Below, piece by piece: positions 15,222-22,480 of a stretch of DNA of 22,480 nucleotides (the first letter of the stretch is position 1; each line of letters begins with the position of its first letter). The translations under genes were made by a program, and so were the position numbers. Below the pieces are notes generated by a model. It made no database searches. It was not told the origin of the DNA and saw only the letters and a list, made by a program, of their open reading frames with translations. The DNA comes from Bacillota bacterium (GTDB taxonomy: Bacteria > Bacillota > Sulfobacillia > JAJZYS01 > JAJYTV01): positions 1-22,480 of the forward strand of contig JAKAPV010000012.1 in the NCBI GenBank assembly GCA_021806845.1, written 5' to 3'.

Positions 15222-16292
15222 TCAGGCGCTCGGGGAGAAATGCGGCGCGACCCGCGCCGTGATCTTGACCGTCACCGTTGTCCGCTTGAGTTCGAAGTCG
15301 GAGTAGCCAGCCTGCCACGCGACGCTGTGCCAGAGTGCGCCGTCGGCGTCCGCCGCCTGCAGCTTCCTCGCAAGGGCCAGGATCCTTCGGACCATCGTCT
15401 TGGCCGCGTCCTGCGAGAGCTGCGGGATGATGGCGGAGTCGAGTTTCATCGACGGTGCGGTATAGGCCTCGAGATCCGCAGCCATGCGGATGTTGATCGC
15501 CCGCGCCTGCCCGTCGTAGCGCGTCGAAGTTGCCACCTGCATGGTCTTGAGCTCGTATTGGTCGAATGGCGGGTCGAGCGGCAGGACGTTGCGTCCGTGC
15601 AGGCCCAAAAGCCAGCGCAGTGTCACGCTCTCCTCGCGGCTGAGCATCGTCCGCAGCTTGCCCTCGTATACGAGCGCCGTGCCGGTTGCCTGGACGCTCG
15701 TCTGCGGCAGGTTGTCGAAGATCGGGATGTGCAGCGTGTCGCCCGTATCGAGCGCTCCCCAGACCGTTTTCCAGATCGGTTCTTTGATGTGCCCGTCGCG
15801 GGACTCCTGCTCGGACTCGAACTCCTTCAGCAGGCGCACGCCCGTAAGGCCCATCGCGCCGTCTGGGTGGCTCAGTAGACCGACCGCCGTGCCGCGCGTC
15901 CCGAGGACAAACCCCGTCTGGTCCACCTCACCGCGCTGCAGCAGATAGCGCAGGACCTCCGTCGAGTGGCTTTGCAGGACGCCCTGTCCGAACACGTATA
16001 CCTTGGTCGAGCCGAGGTAGATGCGGCGCGCGAGGTGCGTGCGCAGGTCCTCGATCGCTTCCGTGAGGTTGGGGCCGTCGCCGTAGTGGATGGCGCCCGA
16101 GTAGGATGCGGAGCCTCCCTGCGCGAGCAGCGCATCGGAGATCGAGACGCGCCAGTGGTTCTGCGAGAGGTAGTCAAAGCCCATCGCGATGATCGGCGTG
16201 CGGTCGCTGATGTCCTTGATGTCCCAGCAACCCGTCAGCCCGAGGACGCTCGAGAGCAGCAGCGCCATTAGAGCCGCCTTGCGCGCCCTCAT
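15222..16292 (-). CDS. Spore germinant receptor lipoprotein, Ger(x)C family
   Basis: The 356-residue protein begins with a lipoprotein signal peptide, MRARKAALMALLLSSVLGLTGC, whose lipobox LTGC puts the modified Cys at residue 22. This is followed by WDIKDISDRTPIIAMGFDY, the characteristic GerC opening. Further family features are LARRIYLGSTKVYVFGQGVL, a central region ending ATGTALVYEGKL, and a C-terminal region with WQAGYSDFELKRTTVTVKIT. GerC subunits sit on the outer face of the spore inner membrane as part of the A-B-C receptor complex. ATG 16292 overlaps the GerB stop by 4 bases (ATGA). The open frame continues far upstream in this phase only as a shadow of gerB. It is the last gene of the operon. 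Confidence 0.92.
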   Translation of the reverse strand: MRARKAALMALLLSSVLGLTGCWDIKDISDRTPIIAMGFDYLSQNHWRVSISDALLAQGGSASYSGAIHYGDGPNLTEAIEDLRTHLARRIYLGSTKVYVFGQGVLQSHSTEVLRYLLQRGEVDQTGFVLGTRGTAVGLLSHPDGAMGLTGVRLLKEFESEQESRDGHIKEPIWKTVWGALDTGDTLHIPIFDNLPQTSVQATGTALVYEGKLRTMLSREESVTLRWLLGLHGRNVLPLDPPFDQYELKTMQVATSTRYDGQARAINIRMAADLEAYTAPSMKLDSAIIPQLSQDAAKTMVRRILALARKLQAADADGALWHSVAWQAGYSDFELKRTTVTVKITARVAPHFSPSA

Positions 16293-17353
16293 GCGAGGGC
16301 TGCCCGTCGTGCGGCGCGCTGTCGGCCAAGCGTCAGCAGTAGCGCCGGCACCAGGAGATACAGGAATACCCCGTAGAGCGACCAGGCGTTCTTGAGTGCG
16401 GTGAAGATGTCCTCCGGCAGGACGAAGTCGGCCAGCGCCACCACTGCGATGATCCAGGGTACGACGGCCGTCCACGGCGTCAGGGGGTGGACGCGGACGC
16501 CGAGGCTGGCGATGCCGGCGATGGAATATGCCGTGACGATCGAGAAGACGACCATCTGCCAGAGGATGATCGAGAGGAAGGCGATCCGCTGGAACGGCAG
16601 GAAGTTCGATGTGATCGTCTCCACGACGCTGAGGAAGGGGCTCGTCAGCTGGCTTGCGGCCTTGAGGCCGAAGACGACCTGCGGCTCGACCATCGACAGG
16701 ACGAGGTAGAGGCCAGCAAGCGCCATGCCCCAGTAGACCGGACGGCGCACGTCTCCCTTCGCCAGGGGGCCGAACACCGGCAGGATGTCGTAGCCGCGCG
16801 GGGCGAAGAGGATGGTCGCCCAGAGCCAGGGGATGATCCCGGTGCCGAGTGGGAACGGCAGCAGCCATTGCAGCGAGACGTTCGGGAAGGCGCCGAAGAT
16901 CAGCAGGTAGAGCGGGACGATGCTCGTGACGGCAATGAGGCCGATCACCCGACCGACGGTCTCGATACCGAGGCGGACCGCGTAGAGCGCGAGGCCGGAG
17001 GTGACGAGCGCAATGACGAGCCGCGGCGTGCCGGGGAGTTCCGTGCGGGTCAGGATATCGAGCCAGACGTGCAGCATCGCCGCGGCGGCCGAGAGGTAGA
17101 AGGGGACGCGCAGGTACTTGAGCCATGACCGGGCGGTGTCCGCCCACGGGCTGAGCGGCGCTTCGTTCAGCGTGAGGGCGAGGTAGGTGCCGACGAACGA
17201 CGTCGCGTAGGCGATCAGCATCCAGAGGAGCGTTCCGTAGCCCGTGGCCTCGAAGACGGGACGCCCGAGGCTCACCGGCGTCATGCAGACCGTGACGACG
17301 AAGCTCACGCCGCCGATCGACCACGGCGCGATCGCGGCGCCGGCCCGGCTCAC
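16289..17353 (-). CDS. Spore germinant receptor integral membrane subunit, GerAB/permease family
   Basis: The 354-residue protein is almost entirely hydrophobic, with about ten predicted membrane segments, as expected for the GerB subunit of the APC-like transporter superfamily. Typical features are an N-terminal FVVTVCMTPVSLGRPVF, then WLDILTRTELPGTPRLVIAL, LPFPLGTGI, ILFAPRGYDILPVFGPL and FLPFQRIAFLSIILWQMVVF. In germinant receptors this subunit is thought to bind the germinant. The GTG start at 17353 overlaps the GerA stop by 4 bases (GTGA), and no independent ribosome binding site is evident, so it is probably translationally coupled. The germinant cannot be predicted from sequence. Confidence 0.9.
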   Translation of the reverse strand: MSRAGAAIAPWSIGGVSFVVTVCMTPVSLGRPVFEATGYGTLLWMLIAYATSFVGTYLALTLNEAPLSPWADTARSWLKYLRVPFYLSAAAAMLHVWLDILTRTELPGTPRLVIALVTSGLALYAVRLGIETVGRVIGLIAVTSIVPLYLLIFGAFPNVSLQWLLPFPLGTGIIPWLWATILFAPRGYDILPVFGPLAKGDVRRPVYWGMALAGLYLVLSMVEPQVVFGLKAASQLTSPFLSVVETITSNFLPFQRIAFLSIILWQMVVFSIVTAYSIAGIASLGVRVHPLTPWTAVVPWIIAVVALADFVLPEDIFTALKNAWSLYGVFLYLLVPALLLTLGRQRAARRAALA

Positions 17354-18840
17354 CTGCGCCGCGGCGCGATCCGCCGCATGTAGGATGGGACGGCCGCAAG
17401 GCGCCTCTCTTGCTGCGGGGAGGTGGTGTCCCAGGCGCCGGGCAGGAAGGGGGCGAGCGGCGCGAGGTAGGAGACTCCGAGGCTGCGCTGCGCGGAGAGG
17501 TTGATCATCATCCAGATGACGCCCGTCGCCCAGCCGACGAGGCCCAGAATGCCGCTTGCGAAGAGAAAGATGTACTTCCAGACGCGCACGGCGTAGGTCA
17601 GCTGGTAGCGGGGCGTCATGAAGGTCGCGAGCGCCGTGAGCGCGAGCAAGATCACGCCGAGGTTGCTCGCGAGGTTCGCGCGCACGGCCGCCTGGCCGAC
17701 GATCAGGCTGCCGACGATCGAGATGGCGGGACCGAGCACGCCCTTCATCGCCGTCGTCGCCTCCGCCATGATGTCGAGCACCAGCAGCATCAGGAACGTC
17801 TCGGTCAGGATCGGAAAGGCGAGGGACTGGCGGTTGGAGGAGACCGCGATCGCGAGCAGGCCCGGCATCACCGTCGTGTTCACGGTGAGGATCGCGGCGT
17901 AGAGCCCCGGGCCGAGCAGTGCGATCACGAAGGCGATAAAGCGAATGGCGCGCACGAAGTAGCGCGTCGCGGTCGCCTGTAGGTACTCCTCCTCGTCGAT
18001 GAACAGCTCGACGAAGCTGACCGGGAGGAGCATGGCGTACGGCGATCCGTCGACGAGGATGACGAAGCGGCCGCGGAAGAGGAGATCCGCGGCACGGTAC
18101 GGGCGCTCTGTGAAGTCCGTGGGAAGAAAGGGAGACCAGAGCTTCCCGAAGAGGGGACGCAGGAGGGAGCTGACGAAGCCGACGCGCGGCGGGCGGAAGT
18201 TCTCAAGGCGCGTGATGATGTCGTCGAGCTCCTTCGGGTCGGCACTGCCTTGCATGAAGAGGACCGCGAGCTGCGTTGGGGCCTCGCTTCCGATCACAAG
18301 GCGCTGCACCTGCAGATTGGCAGATCGCAGGTGAGAGCGGATGAGCGCGATGTTCATCTCCAAGGGCTCGACGAAGGCGTCCTTCGGACCGAACACCGCC
18401 CGCTCCGTCGATGGATCCGAGATCGCGCGCGTCGGTACGGACCGCAGCTGCAGCGCGTAGACGGCTCCTCCGACGAAGACAAGGGCGGAGGCGTCCAGCA
18501 GGTGCAGATCGGCCTCGTCCCTTGTGTACACCCTCGCCGCCCGCGCGAGCAGCGCCTCCGCGGGCGTGTTCGAGCGCGAGAGCGCGGTGATTAGCTCCGT
18601 CTGCAGCCGCTGGCCGTCGACGAGGGCCGGCAGCTGCACGATGCGCACCTGGTCGCCGCTTGGGCGCGTCACCGTCAGTTCCAAGCATTCCGGGTGCATC
18701 AGGAGGATATCGTCCGGACTGAGTCGTCCTTCCATGCGGGAGATGAGGCCCTGGATGCGACGTCCCTGCCGCTCGATAAAACCGAGATTCGTAGACGTTC
18801 CCTCCCTGCGCTTAGAGTGCGATGGCCCAGGGGCGCCCAT
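17350..18840 (-). CDS. Spore germinant receptor subunit, GerAA family
   Basis: The 496-residue protein has a long N-terminal soluble part (about 1-290) with features of the GerA family: VFVGGAVYALQLRSVPTRAI, FGPKDAFVEPLEMNIALIRS, LVIGSEAPTQLAVLFM, and LLFRGRFVILVDGSPYAMLL. Several membrane segments follow (RFIAFVIALLGPGLYAAILT, then LTETFLMLLVLDIMAEA and VGSLIVGQAAV), ending in a short polar tail, PSYMRRIAPRRR. It should form the receptor complex with the GerB and GerC proteins encoded downstream. ATG 18840 is a provisional start because its ribosome binding site is poor; the ATG at residue 36 would shorten the N-terminus. Sporulation-phase expression is expected from the family, but no SigG promoter was recognised directly ahead. 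Confidence 0.92.
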   Translation of the reverse strand: MGAPGPSHSKRREGTSTNLGFIERQGRRIQGLISRMEGRLSPDDILLMHPECLELTVTRPSGDQVRIVQLPALVDGQRLQTELITALSRSNTPAEALLARAARVYTRDEADLHLLDASALVFVGGAVYALQLRSVPTRAISDPSTERAVFGPKDAFVEPLEMNIALIRSHLRSANLQVQRLVIGSEAPTQLAVLFMQGSADPKELDDIITRLENFRPPRVGFVSSLLRPLFGKLWSPFLPTDFTERPYRAADLLFRGRFVILVDGSPYAMLLPVSFVELFIDEEEYLQATATRYFVRAIRFIAFVIALLGPGLYAAILTVNTTVMPGLLAIAVSSNRQSLAFPILTETFLMLLVLDIMAEATTAMKGVLGPAISIVGSLIVGQAAVRANLASNLGVILLALTALATFMTPRYQLTYAVRVWKYIFLFASGILGLVGWATGVIWMMINLSAQRSLGVSYLAPLAPFLPGAWDTTSPQQERRLAAVPSYMRRIAPRRR

Positions 18841-18902
18841 GCGCCCCGCACAATGCCCAGGGTGTGAAACGGCCGTCGCGGTCGGGACCGGGCGGCATAG
18901 CG

Positions 18903-18941
18903 CGAAAAAGAAGGGGAGCCGGGCCTGACGGCGCGGCTCCC
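18903..18941 (-). terminator. Rho-independent terminator of spoVT
   Basis: On the minus strand GGGAGCCG (18941-18934) and CGGCTCCC (18921-18914) form an 8-bp stem around a 12-base loop, followed by CTTCTTTTT. Stem plus T-run make a good intrinsic terminator 16 bases after the spoVT stop, so the germination operon probably has its own promoter. Confidence 0.85.
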
Positions 18942-18956
18942 GTGCGGGGCGCTTTG

Positions 18957-19514
18957 CTACTGCTCCATCTGCTTCGCGAGGAATCCGGCGGCGGTCTCCG
19001 CGAGCTTGCGCTCGATCTCTCCCATCTGGACGCCGGGCTCCTTCGTGCAGAGGACCACGGCACCGATCGGGTCGCCTTCCGAGATGATCGGCGCGACCAC
19101 CATCGAGGTGAACCGCGTCTCTTCCTCGTCGTCTCCGATCAAGGCGCCCTTGGGCTTCTCGCCGGCCCGCGGGCCGATGTAGAGCTGCCGATCTTCCATG
19201 CAGCGTTCGACCAGCGACCCGACCGCCTTGTTGAGCAGTTCCTTCTTCGGCGCTCCCGCGACCGCGATGACTGCGTCGCGGTCTGCGATCAGGGCAATGT
19301 GTCCCACAGCCTCGTTTAGAGAGTCGGCGTACTCTTTCGCGAATTCCCCGAGTTCACCGATGGGCGAGTACTTCTTGAGGATGACCTCCCCGTCCCGATC
19401 GACGAAGATCTCGAGCGGATCGCCTTCCCGGATGCGAAGCGTCCGCCGGATCTCCTTGGGGATAACCACCCGGCCGAGATCGTCGATGCGGCGGACAATT
19501 CCGGTTGCCTTCAC
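18957..19514 (-). CDS. spoVT: Stage V sporulation regulator SpoVT
   Basis: The protein has 185 residues, close to the 178 of B. subtilis SpoVT. An N-terminal AbrB-type swapped-hairpin DNA-binding domain (1-50) reads KATGIVRRIDDLGRVVIPKE, then RRTLRIREGDPLEIF. A GAF-like domain follows (about 60-180), with IALIADRDAVIAVAGAPKKE, then MVVAPIISEGDPIGAVVL. SpoVT tunes late forespore genes, including germination genes such as those next door. The start is GTG 19514, with GGGGGG 6 bases upstream; the longer open frame reaching 19859 runs through repeats and mfd and is not coding. A SigF/SigG-like promoter lies just upstream. Position after mfd matches B. subtilis. Confidence 0.95.
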   Translation of the reverse strand: MKATGIVRRIDDLGRVVIPKEIRRTLRIREGDPLEIFVDRDGEVILKKYSPIGELGEFAKEYADSLNEAVGHIALIADRDAVIAVAGAPKKELLNKAVGSLVERCMEDRQLYIGPRAGEKPKGALIGDDEEETRFTSMVVAPIISEGDPIGAVVLCTKEPGVQMGEIERKLAETAAGFLAKQMEQ

Positions 19515-19549
19515 CCTGTTCCCCCCTCGGCCGGTAGTTTTGCCAACCG

Positions 19550-19579
19550 TAGTATACTTAGCCCCACTTGTCCGTATGC
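19550..19579 (-). promoter_or_regulatory. SigF/SigG-type forespore promoter for spoVT
   Basis: On the minus strand GCATA (19579-19575) and TATACTA (19556-19550) are separated by 18 bases. This fits the Bacillus SigG pattern (gHATR, about 18 bases, then cATnHtA) except for T in place of C at the first -10 position. It lies 35 bases before the GTG start. B. subtilis spoVT is a known SigG target, so the site makes biological sense. Confidence 0.75.
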
Positions 19580-19589
19580 AGGATTTTTC

Positions 19590-19640
19590 CAGCACCGCGG
19601 TGCGGGACGCAGGCCTAGCCGCGCCCGCACCGCGGTGCTG
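19590..19640. repeat. Perfect 17-bp inverted repeat upstream of the spoVT promoter
   Basis: CAGCACCGCGGTGCGGG (19590-19606) and its exact complement at 19624-19640 flank a 17-base centre. Each arm itself contains the palindrome GCACCGCGGTGC. On the minus strand it is followed by GAAAAATCC rather than a T-run, so it is not a standard terminator for mfd. It ends 11 bases upstream of the spoVT -35 and could be a binding site or a strong RNA structure. Confidence 0.8.
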
Positions 19641-19642
19641 AG

Positions 19643-19761
19643 TTGGGGGAACGGGCGGGAGTTTGCGAGCGCGGGGCCGTTGCACCCGCATTCTCCCCTT
19701 CGTTTGGGGGAACGGACGGGAGTGTGCGGGCGCGGGGCCGTAGCGCCCGCCATTCTCCCTT
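19643..19761. repeat. Two tandem copies of a ~61-bp repeat between mfd and spoVT
   Basis: Copy 1 (from 19643) and copy 2 (from 19704) share GGGGGAACGG, CGGGAGT, GCGCGGGGCCGT and ATTCTCCC blocks at a 61-base period, with few changes and a 1-base insertion near the end. A weak partial third unit starts at 19621 (GCGCCCGCA in phase). Each copy can fold: in copy 2 GCGGGCGC (19726-19733) pairs with GCGCCCGC (19743-19750), with GGGAG and CTCCC outside. No coding frame here is convincing. The origin and function are unknown. Confidence 0.8.
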
Positions 19762-19812
19762 CCTGTTACATGATTCGACAGCGTTTGCCGTTTTCGGGGG
19801 GTCGCCGGAAAA

Positions 19813-22480
<2,668 letters not shown>

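Noticed and set aside
16293..17399. Upstream extension of the GerC frame to a 725-codon fusion
   Set aside because: The extension is an alternate phase of gerB with Arg/Pro-rich nonsense composition. A proper lipoprotein signal peptide starts at 16292, with a 4-base overlap to gerB.
19590..19640. The 17-bp inverted repeat as an intrinsic terminator of mfd
   Set aside because: The bases after the stem on the minus strand are GAAAAATCC, with no T-run, so the standard signal is missing.

Overview
The window is GC-rich and looks chromosomal, from an endospore-forming member of the Bacillota (Firmicutes). The main evidence is the right-hand third: mfd is followed by spoVT in the same orientation, the order known from Bacillus subtilis, and then by a complete GerA/GerB/GerC-type spore germinant receptor operon. 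Strong AGGAGG-type ribosome binding sites and several TTG/GTG starts fit this. High-GC spore formers of the Alicyclobacillaceae type are one possibility, but the sequence alone does not fix the genus.

Layout. (1) 1-4681, plus strand: the 3' part of a NarL/DegS-type sensor kinase and its LuxR-type response regulator, then an ECF sigma factor with an overlapping RskA-like membrane anti-sigma factor, then a secreted two-repeat protein with a sortase-type C-terminus, and a sortase whose start overlaps it. The secreted protein has a perfect 10-bp hairpin whose loop and 3' arm hold its Shine-Dalgarno sequence. (2) 4740-13424, minus strand: a nine-gene aromatic/phenylacetate catabolic run. In transcription order it is paaK, an EthD-like protein, paaF, paaG, paaH (N-terminal half equivalent), a second paaH-like gene matching the C-terminal half of E. 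coli PaaH, the paaJ/pcaF-type thiolase, then after a hairpin terminator or attenuator an aldehyde dehydrogenase and a Phe/Leu/Val-type amino acid dehydrogenase. The ring epoxidase paaABCDE and a fused PaaZ are absent from the window. (3) 13583-15184, plus strand: a divergent acyl-CoA synthetase, separated from paaK by about 160 bp that holds a likely promoter and a palindrome. (4) 15222-18840, minus strand: a gerA-gerB-gerC type operon with 4-nt overlaps. (5) 18957-22480, minus strand: spoVT with a SigF/SigG-like promoter, an unusual repeat-rich spacer, and mfd, which runs off the right edge.

How the genes work together. The amino acid dehydrogenase and aldehyde dehydrogenase could feed phenylalanine carbon into phenylacetate. 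PaaK would make phenylacetyl-CoA, and PaaG, PaaF, PaaH and PaaJ would carry out the later isomerisation and beta-oxidation steps to acetyl-CoA and succinyl-CoA. The missing epoxidase and ring-opening steps would have to be encoded elsewhere. The left block looks like a cell-envelope module: a sigma/anti-sigma pair next to a sortase and its probable substrate. No RNA genes, CRISPR arrays or insertion sequences were seen.
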